A stretch of 64,000 nt of DNA from Sweltsa coloradensis (GCA_024449915.1 JAMZAV010001736.1:103506-167505); one strand, 5' to 3'; counted from the stretch's first letter, positions 11,874 through 24,000 are shown. Numbers and translations are program-made. The notes: generated by a model from the letters alone, not told the origin.

Positions 11874-12465
11874 GACGGAATCTTATAATCGATATTTCAC
11901 CCACTTCTCAATGTCCAATCAAGCTGAAATTTTTCATACATACGTATACTTGATGACAATAGATGAATCAATTAACAGATTCACTAATTAATCAATTAAT
12001 TCATCTTAATTAATAATTAAAGTTTTATATGGGAATCAATATTTCACCCACTTCCCAATGTCCGATCGAGCTGAAATTTTTCACACAGACGTACAACGAA
12101 TATATCAGCTTCATGTGTTTGTTACATACACATACATAATAAATACATTATCGTTAAGACTAAAAAGTATAAAATAATATTACATGAATTTTTTTTTTTT
12201 TTTAAACAACGCTTATATTTAAATGTACTAAAAAGTAAAAAATAAATTTTCGCCCAACAAATTTTTGCCTTACTCGGAAATTAAAAGCGTTGGGCGCTTA
12301 CGGTATTGACATAGATTACATAATTTTGTTGTTCATGGTAGGAAAGCGCCCAACGCTTTTAATTTCCGAGTAAGGCAAAAATTTGTTGGGCGAAAATTTA
12401 TTTTTTACTTTTTAGTACATTTAAATATAAGCGTTGTTTAAAAAAATAAAATAAAATTACTATTT
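11743..12465. repeat. Repeat insertion splitting the LINE, with GTCT microsatellites
   Basis: The insert interrupts the reverse transcriptase frame. It has two related sub-blocks with (GTCT)n runs followed by GACGGAATCTTATAATCGAT and a CGAGCTGAAATTTTTCA-type segment (around 11755-11960 and 12040-12100), and then the long hairpin at 12197-12446. GAYCxxxxTGAAATTT segments recur at 15858-15880 and 19820-19840, so this is a dispersed repeat type. Exact ends could not be fixed. Confidence 0.55.
12197..12446. repeat. Perfect inverted repeat, about 100-bp arms, 44-bp spacer
   Basis: The left arm (about 12197-12299) and right arm (about 12344-12446) are exact complements by eye, including an internal GCCCAACAAATTTTTGCC block and the T-run at the outer edge. 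A transcript through it would form one long hairpin. Lack of mismatches contrasts with the decayed LINE around it and suggests recent origin. Confidence 0.85.
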
Positions 12466-13250
12466 ATTTACATGCTGGTGACGTTCCTTATCAGTGGAAA
12501 ACTGCAAATGTTGTTCCTGTTTTTAAGTCAGGAGATAAGCACGAAGTAAAGAATTACCGACCAATTTCTATAACTTCAGTCATCTGTAAGATAATGGAGA
12601 GGCTGGTTTCGAAAGCAGTGTTGGACCACTTCAAAGATAACAAATTAGTTCACAATAAACAGCATGGGTTCCTTCCAAAACGTTCTTGCGTATCTATGCT
12701 TACAAAGGTTCTTGTCTTCTTGATGATTGGCAGTTTTCCTTAGATAGTGGTATTGCTAAGCAAGTAGATGTAATTGCATTGGATAGGACGAAAGCTTTTG
12801 ATCAAGTTCCCCACAAAAGGCTTCTGGACAAGCTTCTTGGCTACAAAGTAGAAGGGTCATTATTAAAATGGATTACTAGCTTTCTTTCAAATCGAAGTCA
12901 AGCTTTTGTTTCTAATGGTTCAATCTCTTCCTTTAGTGACATAACCTCTGGTATGCCTCAAGACTCTGTGCTTCGGCCATTGTTGCTCATTATATTTATG
13001 CTTGATCTGCCAAATTGTGTTTCTTCCAGCTTGTCACAATGCAGATAATTGTAGGCCTACTTTGTATCGTCCCATAGTCAATTTAAATGATGTCATGGCC
13101 CTTCAGATGGTTTTAGATAGCATTGTTGAATGGTCTAAGGTGAATGAAATGTCTTTGAACGGAAAGAAGAGCCATCTTTTGAGAATAACTCATACTAAAT
13201 GTTCTATTGATGGACATTACACCTTATGCCGCCAGTCTTTTAAGGAAACA
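12466..13250 (+). pseudogene. LINE reverse transcriptase remnant, main piece
   Basis: Across several broken frames one can read, in order, WKTANVVPVFKSGDK and NYRPISITSVICKIMERL (fingers), KQHGFLPKRSC, DRTKAFDQVPHKRLL (motif A; the first position of the usual DFxKAFD is altered), SDITSGMPQDSVLRPLLL (motif B) and ADN where FADDCK is expected (motif C, damaged). Missing catalytic residues and frameshifts make it inactive. It resembles CR1/Jockey-type elements; the clade is not certain. Element Q is inserted right after it. Confidence 0.8.
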
Positions 13251-13258
13251 TTTTGGGA

Positions 13259-13810
13259 TAGGGCTGTGAACGGGTACCCGGGTGCCAGCCCGTTGATGAT
13301 AGCCTGGGTAATGAAATGAGTCGTCGGGTCTCGTTTGACCGTTTTTCGTCTCAAATTCTGCTCAAATAACGCCGCCGCCGGTCAGGCTTTCACTCGGCAG
13401 GGCGCAGCGCCGGCAGTAAGTGATTCGTCATTAATACGCGCTCGTATTTCGTCTGTCCAGCTCGAGTGAGTGACGTCACCGCCATGCTGCGCGCGCACAC
13501 TATTCATTGTATTCGGCCGATAAGTGACTTGGCGGAGATATTTATGCATTCCAGCTGAAAGTGCATTTTCAACAGCTGAACATAAAAAATGAGCATCTCT
13601 GGCACTAAAGACCGTCGACATATTCACGTTCATGAGAACGTTCGTGTTAAAAGTGAAGGATGACCTGTCAATATAAAGTAGATAATTAACTAAACTTCAC
13701 TCTTTTTTTTTGGTAACCGTAAAAAATCTTAAAATTTCGTAATTTCGGGTACCCGACCGTAAGATCGACGGGTACCCGGGGAGGCATTTTTACTAATTTG
13801 CACAGCCCTA
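13259..13810. mobile_element. hAT-type element Q (GGGTACCCG motif), inserted at the LINE
   Basis: A perfect 8-bp duplication TTTTGGGA flanks it (13251-13258 and 13811-13818). The ends read TAGGGCTGTGAACGGG and, inward from the right, TAGGGCTGTGCAAATT. Both subterminal regions carry CGGGTACCCG palindromes. The centre is GC-rich with no coding evidence. Confidence 0.85.
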
Positions 13811-13929
13811 TTTTGGGAGAGCAACGACAATGTACATGTGATTGTACATATTTACTAGGAAAACGCTTAAGTCCCGCCGCGTTGTTGGATGAGCGTAATT
13901 GGTGCATTGAGCTGCCATGTGTTACGCGG

Positions 13930-14415
13930 ATTTTCTGTTGTTCTGTGAAAAAATTATTACTTAGTCGAAGATTTTTTTTAATTAAATTAAATAAAATAAA
14001 AAATTAACTTAATTTTTTTAATAAATCGTAATTTTTTTTTAAATCATAAAATTGCAATTTTCATAAGAAATAATTATTCGATTGCGCTCAAATTTAACAC
14101 GAGTATATTAATTCATAAAATTAAGGTTCTGTGAAAAAATCATTACAAAAGGATAAAGCATGTAGGTGTTACAAGTCAAAGAATTGTTTTAAAAAAGAAA
14201 AAACCCGTAAAATTTCGATTTTTATGAGAAATAATTTTTCGATTACGCTCAAATTTCACACGAATATCTTAATTCATAAAATTAAGGTTCTATGAAAAAA
14301 TCTTTACAATCGGATAAAGCGTGTAGGTGTTATAAGTCGAAGAAATATTTAAAAAATCGAAAAAAATCGTAAAATTGCGTTTTTTATAAGAAAAATTTTT
14401 CCGATTGCGCTCAAA
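13930..14415. repeat. Tandem repeat, about 160-bp unit
   Basis: The words ATTRCGCTCAAA recur at about 14083, 14243 and 14403, and TTAAGGTTCTRTGAAAAAAT with RGATAAAGCRTGTAGGTGTTA recurs between them. At least two full units and flanking parts are visible, diverged by scattered substitutions. The array runs directly into the dispersed tail at 14450-14630. A fragment of repeat family R lies just upstream at about 13855-13893. Confidence 0.75.
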
Positions 14416-14449
14416 AACGTGGCAGTTCTAAGTTCAGAGATTTCGAAGG

Positions 14450-14630
14450 CCTCCATAAAATTTCATCGCAATCGGAGTATCGGTTTAGCCGGAATCGTGC
14501 TGACAAACACACAAAAATACAGAAAAAAAGAAAGAAGGAAAGAAAGAAAAAAAAAAAAACATTCCGGATTTTTTTCTCCAGTGTAGTGAAATGGAATCTT
14601 CGCTTCGCTCGCTACGCTCATCCATAAGTG
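14450..14630 (+). repeat. Dispersed repeat tail, copy 1
   Basis: The order is TTTCATCGCAATCGGAGTAT, then TTAGCCGGAA, then ACACACAAAAATACA, an A-rich stretch, and a terminal block CTTCGCTCGCTACGCTCATCC-like (shortened here). The same order recurs at 49240-49333 and 60015-60145, all on the plus strand, so this is the 3' end of a repeat family. Confidence 0.65.
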
Positions 14631-15721
14631 ACAAACACGGAATGACATGTGTTCTTCAAGTAAGCACATAGCGCGCTCCTCCGCCTATCACCGATCGGTC
14701 AGTTGCATTATTCGCCACTAGGTAGCAACCCCTTTGCTTGGAAACGCATACAATGTTAGATGTTTGTATGTTTATATTGTGGGTCTATTGTGGCCTACTA
14801 TTGTGTTTAATCGTCGTGTTATTATAATTGTTTTTGATTATCTATTTTTGTTTAAACTTGCAACATAGGCCTAAATGTTAATTTTAATTACCTACTTTAG
14901 GGCTGTGCGAGACTCGAAATTTCGAGTCGAGATCGAGCACATCAACATTCTCGCTCGCTCGCTCGCTAGTGTGATTTTTTTGATTCTCAAAAATTTGAGT
15001 CTCGAAATGACTCGAGAACATACGAAATAATACGGCATAATATTCCATATTATGACGTGCTCTTCAGCATTCTTCTCGTCGACAGCGAACAGCTGACTGG
15101 TGATGGGCATTGCGCAGGCGCAGGCCACTCGATGCTCTTACTTCGACGCCGTGCCCGTGCGCACCAACACACTGCGCATGTCTCCAAAGAACTCCGATAA
15201 GGACCTGCCAACCGCTTCTTTGGTCTAATATCAATATGTCGCGGACATGCGTTCGACCTATCGACTTTTACAATACGTCACACTTTTAGGCTGCAAGTTG
15301 TTTAGCTTCTGTCATTCCGTGAATGACTCAATCAATTTGAAATGTATATAGGCGACAGACCTATGTATTTTTATTTTCCGTATTATTTGAAGAAATTAGC
15401 GTTTCCAATATGTGTTTTAATACAATTTGCAGGGAAAGCGCAATTGAAATACGAGGTAAAATGAACCTAGTTATGACTGCCTTAACCCTACTTATTGTGA
15501 TTTGGCCCACAGCAACTTAAGAGCAATAATTCAATGCACAATGATGTGGGCTGAATTAGGTACTGCTGGCCTAGGCCTAGCTAGCCCTACAAAGCTAGGC
15601 CTAGAGGCCCCTGCACCTTACCTTAAAGGCTTCTAGGGCCTAGCTAGGCCTACCCTAGGGCTTGCCTAGGGCCAAAAATAATATTGTTCATTGAACTTCA
15701 AAAAGAAAGAACACGATTGTT

Positions 15722-16250
15722 AATTGAGCGAGCGTAGCGAGCGACTCCACTTGACTCTTATGGCTCGAATGTCTGTTTTTTTTTTTTTTTTTGTTTTTTT
15801 TTGTTTTTTTGTTTTTTTTTCTGTTACTGCTTCGGTACAGGTCGCACCGTTTCTCTGATCGACCTGAAATTTTGCACACATGTACATACCACCTATGCGG
15901 GTTGCTGTATAGTTTTTGAACAAAATCCGATCGTTGGTTATAAAAAAAATAAAAAAAAAATAGAAATGTTCCGATCGTTATGAAATTTTGCAAATTTTCA
16001 GCTATATCGGTCAAGACCTTAAGTTGTGTAGATAGAAATTACATTTTAACAAAAGTAACGTTACCATGGCAACGAAAAGTCGCACGAGAATTCTGGTCAC
16101 TATGCACTGCCACCTAGAAGTAATCAAAATACTATCGAGGAAGCAGTGTACTAGGAAAACGCTAAAGTCCCGTCGCGTTGTTGAGCGAGCACCGGTACGT
16201 GCAACACGACCCGAGTACGACATTCCCATAATGTTACATACCAACATAGG
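15722..16250. repeat. Repeat family R, copy inside element E
   Basis: One block (15722-16035) reads from GAGCGAGCGTAGCGAGCG through an AT-rich T-run, CAGGTCGCACCGTTTCTCTG, CGATCGTTGGTTATAA and TATCGGTCAAGACCTTAAG. A second (16147-16250) reads CTAGGAAAACGC, CCCGTCGCGTTGTTGAGCGA and GACATTCCCATAATG. Complementary or rearranged copies lie at 17305-17485 and in 17820-19935. Confidence 0.65.
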
Positions 16251-16350
16251 CATACCTTCAAAATACTTGAAGACAAAAACTTTCAATGTTGAATCTTCAC
16301 TGCCTCCTTGATTTTTTAACATCATTTTTCAAATTATGATTACCAATAAG

Positions 16351-17296
16351 TAGGGATGTGCGGGTAGTGGTTTTTGAACTCGGGTCGGGCTCGGGTCGGG
16401 TAATTGAAAGTACCCTCGGGCTCGGGTAATTGAAGTAGGCTCGGGTCGGGCTCGGGTAGTGAATTTTTTTTTTATAAGTGAATTCATTTTTTTTTAAAAA
16501 ATCCTAGAAAACAGTTTTGCATTGGTTGCAGTAGCCACTCTGGGCTGTGTTGACACGAAAAACTTCCAAATCGGCGTCTTATGAACTTTTGCTTGAGTAG
16601 GGCCTAGGCCTAGTACAGTGAAACCCCGCTATTATCGTTTTCCTGCATCAATCGTTCGTTATTCTCGGAAATAATATCGTAACGATCGTTTTCTAATATT
16701 TCCGACCCAACCCCAAGAAAAACCGATGCGATCGCGTATTTTTCTCTTCCGGCCGACGAAATCATGCGTTTGTACCAGCCATGCATCTGACGAAATCGCG
16801 CGTTTGCACCAGCCTTTCGGTCTGACTCCGCCCAACGCTCTGCTGCGCGCAACGATGCGCACTAGATCGGACTTCTAGGCCTGCCGCCTAGGCATTAGAC
16901 GATGTTTATTAGCGTTGTTTCGTTTTTCACCATTCGCCTACGTACGTAATATTCAACTTGGTTTATGCCGTTATTAGCGTTGAATAACCAGAAGACGAGT
17001 AATGACGGTCAGTAGGGGCCTAGGGCCTATTACTCCAGCGGGGACAGCGCCGGAAGACGGAAAGAGCCAAGGACACAGCATCATAGCATAGCCGCGCCCA
17101 CGTCGTAGCGATTGGTCCGCTCCGACGTCAGCTGTTCGTTTGGCGTGTGAGCGGGAGGTTTAAAAGGAGCAGATTGGCGTGTTTATTACTTCTACCCGAC
17201 CCGACTTTTTCGGGTAGGAATTGACGGCCCGACCCGAGGTCGGGTAATTTTACCTACCCGAAAATTACCCGTTTTTCGGGTACCCGCACATCCCTA
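16351..17296. mobile_element. hAT-type element F (TCGGGT motif), nested in E
   Basis: A perfect 8-bp duplication CCAATAAG flanks it (16343-16350 and 17297-17304). The ends are TAGGGATGTGCGGGTA and its complement at the right, followed inward by dense CGGGTCGGG / ACCCGACCCG and GGGTAATT words. A pogo-like end (CAGTGAAACCCCGC after TA) begins at 16616 inside, without a confirmed partner. Confidence 0.85.
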
Positions 17297-17304
17297 CCAA
17301 TAAG

Positions 17305-17485
17305 TCATTAAGGTCTTGACCGATTTAGCTGAAAATTTGTAAAATAGGAGAGAATGTTGTACTTATTGATGATGTTCGCTCTCACGTGGGATAGGAGTGT
17401 CTCACGGGAATGTCGTACTCGGGTCGTGTTGCACGTACCGGTGCTCGCTCAACAACGCAACGGGACTTTAGTGTTTTCCTAGTAG
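17305..17485. repeat. Repeat family R, rearranged fragment
   Basis: AAGGTCTTGACCGATTTAGC is followed by GGAGAGAATGTTGTACTTAT and by the complement of the CCCGTCGCGTTGTTGAGCGA block. Block order differs from the other copies, so local rearrangement is likely. Confidence 0.55.
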
Positions 17486-17982
17486 ATTAATGTTTTATCA
17501 ATTGGTAGGCAGGCCCAACACCGTAATAACATATTGAAAATTTTGTGTTTATAACATTGTGACCGAAATGTATACCAACATTTGTGGTAAATTAAATTTT
17601 GGTCTGCTCACTCGAATCTCGCTCGAAAATCAAGCAAAAGACCAAATACTCGCTCGCGAACTCGCTCGGCTCAAAAAATCCCTGCTCACACAGCAGCCTA
17701 CTTTAATATCAATTTTATTATATTTACTATTTAGGGATATCACACACAATTCTGTGTTTAAGGGCTATGCTTGTTGTGATATTCCTAATGAATGTACCCA
17801 CTGTCATGATCATTGAATAACTAGAAAAACGCTTAAGTCCCGTCGCGTTGTTAAGCGAGCACCGGTACGTGCAACATGACCCGAGTATGACATTCCCATA
17901 ATGTTACATACCAATAAGTCTAAAAGGTCTTGACCGATTTAGCTGATAATTTGTAAAATAGGAGAGAATGTTGTACTTATTG

Positions 17983-19678
17983 CAGGGGTGGACAATTACC
18001 GGTTGCCCGCTCGCCCGGGCGAGTAAAAATTTCATGCTGGCCCCTAAATCATCAAGAAGTAAAAAATACATTTTTCAAGTTTTTTTTTTTCTTTTCTTTT
18101 CTTTTTTTTCTTTTTTTTAATTTTTAAATTTTATTTAAACAATTGGAAATTTTAATTTGATTTTAGTCAAAATTTTAATTTTTGTTGACGCGCCCGTAAA
18201 AGTAGTTTGACCCAAAGCAGACGGCCTCTTGAACATAGTTGCCAGCTCTCCTCTATTCCACTTGACTCGCTCGCTATCTCTCTCGCACAAAGTCGCCAGC
18301 CACTGCCAGTCCAGTCTTGCAGGTGCTGCCAAGTTGCACGCCTTCAGTGTGAAGAGAAAGAAGTTCAATGCCACAATCCAACCACTGTGAAGTCGGTCAG
18401 GGTCAAGCAAGCTCCATTGTTTGCAGTCAGTTGTTGCCGCCCGACGATGGATAGTTCTTTCGTTAATTTGCTGGACGAGTGTTCACGAGATTATGTGCAA
18501 TAATGGCCTAGCAGCCTTTGTGTTTAACAGTTAACTGTTCATCAATGTATCATAAGTAAGTATGATGTGAATATACCTTGTCACTTTATTCATTGCGTTC
18601 AACATGTGTTTGTAGTTGCTTGCATAGTAATAACGACACGTGCAGCCTCTAGACCTAGGCCTACGAATCGCGAGTGCTCGGCCTACGTACGCGTAGACTA
18701 GGAGGCTACGTCTCTTGCTTGTACTTTTACACTTCTGGTGCGATGTAATGTACGTTGTTTAACATTGAACGTGTGTCCAACTCTTTAATTGTTAAGCCTG
18801 CGATAGGCCTATAATAATAACAATGAAACGTGTAAATGGTATGGATCGACCTACAAAACAAACAAAATTAACAAGCTTCCTGACAGTGTCCCGTTATAAA
18901 ACAACAGAATCTGTACCGAGTGAAGATACAATTTTGCCAAGTAGGCCTAGTAGCCCTACATCTAATTCAGTTATAGGCCTAATCAAACCTGGAGAAACGT
19001 ACTGGGGAATAATGAAGACAATGAACATTTTATGAGTGAAATCATGGGAGAGTGGTATGAGTTCAAAGTGTTTGGCCAAAAATTGCATCTGCAAGACCTG
19101 CTGGACAAAGTTGTAAGCATGCGTGACCGGTTTCCTAAATTAAGCAAACTACTTGGTCTAATAGCTGTGCTACCAACCTCCACTGTCTCTTGTGAGAGGG
19201 GATTCAGCACAATGAACATTATAAAACACAAATTTAGGTCGATGTTACAATCTGAAAGCATGAATAACCTCATGATGATAAACATGAATGGTCCAGATCT
19301 TGTTAATTTTGATCCAACAAAATCTGTGGCACACTGGTATTTTGAAACCAAAGGACAGAGACATGTGCAAGGTCACCGACAGACTACCACTAACTTAGCA
19401 ACTACCAGTGCATCCTAAAAATTATTAATTATTAATAAAACAAGCACCTTGCAGCATATATTGGTGTGTTTATCATTTATCGATGCAACATTGGCTAGCT
19501 ACTTCCACAAGTTATTATTGATACAAATTCGCTTTAAATCGCGTTTTAGGCAGTCGCACGTTTTGCAATACCCAAAATAAAAAGCCTTTGCCTCCGGCGG
19601 CTGGGGGCTTCGCCCCAGACCCCAGCTGTACCGTGAAAGTGCTGGCCCCTAACTTTTTTGTGAATTTGTCCACCCCTG
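17983..19678. mobile_element. hAT transposon H, internally deleted
   Basis: A perfect 8-bp duplication ACTTATTG flanks it (17975-17982 and 19679-19686). The ends are CAGGGGTGGACAA and its complement, the classic hAT terminus. It carries the two ends of a transposase gene (18823-19418). Near the right end is a GC-rich hairpin (GGGGCTTCGCCCC type) shared in style with the repeat at 57723-61051. Confidence 0.9.
18823..19418 (+). pseudogene. hAT transposase, N- and C-terminal pieces joined by a deletion
   Basis: Residues from 18823 read MKRVNGMDRPTKQTKLTSF, a basic N-terminal leader typical of ZMYM/ZNF862-like hAT transposases, and run to a stop at about 19033. From 19032 an overlapping second frame reads the C-terminal hAT dimerisation domain, with RFPKLSKLLGLIAVLPTST and the hallmark SCERGFSTMNIIKHKFRS. 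The zinc-finger body and the DDE catalytic core are missing, so it cannot catalyse transposition. Whether the short dimerisation fragment is expressed as a separate product is unknown. Confidence 0.85.
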
Positions 19679-20095
19679 ACTTATTGACCCTGCAAAATTT
19701 AATAACGATCGGAACATTTTTTTTTTAAATTTTATTTTATTTTTTATAACCAACGATCGGATTTTGTTCAAAAACTATACAGCAAGCCGCATAGGTGGTA
19801 TGTACATGTGTGCAAAATTTCAGGTCAATCAGAGAAACGGTGCGACCTGTACCGAAGCAGTAACAGAAGGAAAAAAAAACAGACATTCGAGCCATAAGAG
19901 TCAAGTCGAGACGCTCGCTCAAAAATAAAAGCATGTTGTTTAGTAGGAACACAATAATTATAAATTCCTACTCGGAATGCAATTTTAACCAACAGAAAAT
20001 AAATGAATGGATAAGATGTCTAAATTGTATGCATTCCTCAAGGTATGCTATTAGAATTCCAACAAAGTAGGCTAACAAGTAAATTGTCTACTCAC

Positions 20096-20291
20096 CATTA
20101 GTGTTATTTCTATTCTTGTCAGCCTGTTTTAGTGGCAAACATACAGGACAGTCAGATCGAGTACAGTGTTTCCAATGGGAAATTATTTGCCGTGAAGAAG
20201 AGCAGTGAGGTACCGAGCAGGACTTTCCAGCTTGGCATGTTGTCATATGATTCAGGACATTCTTCATAGTCTTGCAGTGCGGTAACGTACA
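20096..20291 (-). CDS. crebbp/ep300: CBP/p300 exon 6 (second part of TAZ1 zinc finger)
   Basis: The acceptor TTTTCCTTCCAG ends at 20292 and the donor AATG|GTGAGT lies at 20096/20095. The exon is 196 nt, starting on a codon boundary and leaving one base, which joins exon 7. It encodes 65 residues beginning [20 protein letters not shown] and continuing [20 protein letters not shown], then a KHC-CPVC segment. These are the Zn-binding Cys/His of TAZ1: the last two Cys of site 1, all of site 2 and all of site 3 (H-C-C-C pattern). TAZ1 binds transactivation domains of factors such as HIF-1alpha and CITED2 in vertebrates. Nearly every residue matches the vertebrate domain, making this the strongest identification in the window. 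Confidence 0.98.
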
Positions 20292-20442
20292 CTGGAAGGA
20301 AAAACAACACTTTATGATATGATTTTGAACCAATGAGATTTCAAAGGCTACTTTAATACAGTACATATGTACGTACATTCAATATTACTTCCAAGGACAA
20401 TACAGTAAACTCTTACTTAAGACCTTAGCATACCATTAATAC

Positions 20443-21010
20443 TAGGGATGTCATAGGGTAGTAAAATAAGGATCCGGTTCCTGACCTTCCAGGAATCGGG
20501 TTACCCGAATCCTGAAAGCCTAAATTACGTCATTTTTATCGTCGTAACCCCCCCCCCCCCCGCGAGCGGTTGAAAGTTGTTCGGAAGCGTCTACAAGAAG
20601 ATACCCGGCAGCGATAAGCTTATCTTCTACTGTTGTGAGACAAAACCTAGCGGTCGGCGGCCACCCATTCCGTCACGTCCTCTTCCGTGACGTCATCGCA
20701 ACTTGGAAGTTGCTTGAACAATGACGCGTCTGGCTCGGCAGCCCAGCCTTTCACAATAGCGGCGGGTGAGGGGGAGGGGGGTCGCCGGCCGGCCAGCCTC
20801 GCTCGACGGGCCGGGAAGCCGGCAGTCTGCACTCAGTCAGCTGCATGGTGGGTGGTCTGCGGCGTTCTAATCGCTCCTTACTACGCACGGCGCAGCGGTT
20901 AAAAACCTTTCATTTTCAGTAAAATAACTACCCGATAAAGATTCGAATCCGAAAAACGGATTCGGGTAATTTCTGGATTCGAGTAACCCGGGTACCCTAT
21001 GACATCCCTA
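20443..21010. mobile_element. hAT-type element L (GGATTCGGGTAA motif)
   Basis: A perfect 8-bp duplication ATTAATAC flanks it (20435-20442 and 21011-21018). The ends read TAGGGATGTCATAGGGTA and the exact complement. Subterminal sequence repeats GGATTCGGGTAA / GGGTTACCCGAATCC words. Its centre has a C-run at 20549-20561 and GC-rich non-coding sequence. Confidence 0.88.
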
Positions 21011-21018
21011 ATTAATAC

Positions 21019-24000
21019 ACACTTGCTTTGCCATGAAATACTATTTAAAATCGAAATTATGGGGGGAAAAAAAATTCTAAATTTTCTTCTCCTTTTCGGA
21101 TATTTTTTATCTTATCCCACATTGACATTTTAGAACCGCCCAAATTTTTTCCCTCCCACTTTCTCCCCCCATAGTGTTTTGTTAATTTTTTTGAAATCTT
21201 AAAAATAGGCCCAAGTTTAGTATTTTATTTCCCTTCATGGAAATTTTTGGCAGATTTCATCCGATATTGACATAAGTCTCCATAACCCCCCCCCCCCCTC
21301 CAAAATTAATGCACGTTGGGACACCCCCCCACCCATATTTTTGTAATTTCCAAAAAATAAACAAATGAAAATGAAAAATTATTTCCCCATCTGGTAATCC
21401 TTTCCAGCCTTGACTTTTATAGTTTTTTTTATAACTTTTATAGTTAATGCTTTACAGCACCATCTCTAACTTAATACGTGTTTTGCGGGTCATTTTGCAT
21501 GGTCTCAAAAAATGACAATATTAATGACAATGCACGTATGTAATTTTAACAAACCTTGTATGTACAAATTCTCAGACTTTACACCAGACATGCATAGGCA
21601 GGGTCTCGAGCACGCACTTCCTATCTTGAAGGCGACAGTAGGGAACATATCAAGAGGAAGGGGAGGGGTAGATAAGCTACAGGCCACGTTACGTAATGTT
21701 ACTCCGCGCGCCGTCAAACAAAGACTGAATCACACGACTTGTACAACAAGACTGGCAGCCTGGCAGGACGCAGGAGGCAGCGTCGCCCACGCTACAGCAG
21801 ACTTGACCTTGCACGGCCCGCGCATGTACACATGATGATGCACAAGGCTCGTCGATTGCAAGGCTGGTAAGAACGTTGTATTTTGCGACTTCGCTTCAAA
21901 TGTGGATCGGGAACTATCTCGCTTGCCAGAAATTGACCTTATAAGTCTAACGTATCTAACGGGCAAGCAAGACCTTAAATCGGCGGTTATTATTTGGCAG
22001 AAAAACCTAACGTACAGTAACGTTTTGAGCGGTGAAATTTTTAAGATTACGCTTATGGATGTATTTTAAAGTCCTATATTTTTGGACATAAACAGCGGGA
22101 AAACGTAATGATAGGGAATGTGTTACGAGTGTGACTGTACTAAGGACGCATTATGATTAGAGGTAATGAAAAATGGTGATATAAAAACGCAAATTTAGTT
22201 TAAAAAAAAAACCCAAATTTTGCATTTTTTGCAATTTCAAAAAAATTGTCGAAAACTTAACTAAAAAATTCAAAAAACTTAAAAAACTTTTAAAAAAAAA
22301 CAAGAGCCCCTTAAGTTCGGGATGACATTGATTCCAAAAAGTTAGAATCAATCATTGTGACCCAAAAATCGATTCAGAGTCGATTCCCAACAAAAAACAA
22401 ATATTTGTACACACCGTCATTTTGGTTGACTATTTCCGCGGAGTACGTGATATGCGCCATTATTTTTGCGGTCTATTTCCGTGAAGCCCATGACGTAAAT
22501 AGCGCTGTGCGTTTCTGTTTCAGACTGTTTCAGCGTACCGCACTCGTAATATTGGGTTTTTGACCGGCCCTCCCACCACCCCTTACATTTTGCACTCAAA
22601 AATTTTTAAATTTTTTGGGCAGTTAATTAGCGTTTTAAACCTTTTTTCTTTAAAATTTTTGGGAATCCTTTTTTTCGCCCCTAAAAAGGCCTCCCAATGA
22701 AAATTTGCGAAAAATTCCACGATTTCAAAATGTTTTTTTTTCCCATCTCTAAATGATGTAATTCTTTCGAAAATTTTACTTAAAGGCGGGCTCCCACTGA
22801 TTTTTTTTTTCAACCCTGTATAGCGTTAAATATCCGCAAAAAATCCGTGAAAAGTCTAAAAACGTTGATTTCTTGACCCAAACAAATGAAATGGATAAAT
22901 TTAAGTTTATTTTTTTTGTTAAAAATTTTAAACCCTAAAAGTTGCCAAAGGGCCTAGGCCCATGAAACAACGAAAAGGGAAAGGAGCCAGAAACGCCCGG
23001 GGTTTTGCTTTAAATTAAGATTGCAAAAAAATTTAAAATGTTATTTATTCACAAAAAAATCCTTTAAAAAAACATTAAAAAAATATTTTCTGACCGGGTT
23101 TTTAAAAAAATTCGGCCGGGGGCCCTGGGCCTGTTTGGGCCCCTATGAATTTGGGAAACCCAAAATTTTAAACCTAGGCCACCCAGGCCCATGTTTTTTG
23201 TTTTCTTAAAAAACATTGCAGAACTTGATAAAAACTTTTTAATCTTTAAAACTAATTCTATTTTTCATTTTTAATATCACATAACCCAAAACTTTATAAA
23301 AAAAAAACAAAAGGAAAAAAATTTTGTAGGCTTTTGGGCCTGTTAAAATTTAATTTTTCTCCCCCCCAAAACCTCCAAAAGCCCCTTTTGCAGTCGATTG
23401 GCTTTTTTCCCAATGGAAGCAGTTCCTACTACATCTGGGAAAACTCGCCAAAAAATGCCTCCGCCCCCCCTTATGGGAAAGTCGAACCCGTTTATCCGCC
23501 CCCCCTTTAAATTTTTTAAAATTTCGAAATTAGCCCGCCCAAATTCAAATATACGAAAAAAACATAAAAAACGTAATTAAAAAAATATCCGTAAAAGACT
23601 AAAAACCCCGTTTTTTTCCGTTTTGCCCCCTTAATATCCGAAAAAAGGGATAAAATCCTTAAAAAACGGCAGCCCTGCTTTAAAGGCAATAAAAAGGACT
23701 TTTAAAAAAAAATTCGCAAATTTCGTTATCACCTTTTTTCACTACCTCAAATTATGATAAATAAAAAATTATTGATAACAGAAATTTTTTTTCCAAAATA
23801 TTGCATAAAAAATTCTAAGGGCTTTTTTTATTATTATCTTCGAAAAATCGAAAATAAGGGATATTAAAAAAAAATCACGCTAAATGGAGCCCATTTTTTC
23901 CAGTGATAGTTTTAAATAATCGATCATCCCCTTCCATTGTTAAAGGGGTGAACACTGAGGGGCCCTACAACACATGTAAAAGTGCGAGAACGGGGGGCAA

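Larger units (their letters stand above)
14899..17696. mobile_element. hAT-type element E (CTCGA / GCTCG motif), composite
   Basis: A perfect 8-bp duplication CCTACTTT flanks it (14891-14898 and 17697-17704). The ends are AGGGCTGTGCGAGACTCG and, inward from the right, CTGCTGTGTGAGCAGGG. Subterminal sequence repeats CTCGAAATTTCGAGTCGAG-type and GCTCGCTCG words. It is long because it holds rearranged repeat-family R blocks (15722-16250, 17305-17485), element F, and a TAGGCCTA-rich patch at 15570-15675. Confidence 0.75.
17820..19935. repeat. Repeat family R, copy split by the hAT element H
   Basis: The first part (17820-17982) has the AAACGCTTAAGTCCCG, ATTCCCATAATG and AGGTCTTGACCG blocks; the second (19679-19935) has AACGATCGGAAC, CCAACGATCGG, GTGCGACCTGTACCGAAGC and ends GAGACGCTCGCTC. 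Without element H the copy would be about 420 bp and continuous. It was in place before H arrived. Confidence 0.65.

Noticed and set aside
15688..16014. Lysine-rich open frames
   Set aside because: Low-complexity translation of A/T-runs in repeat family R.
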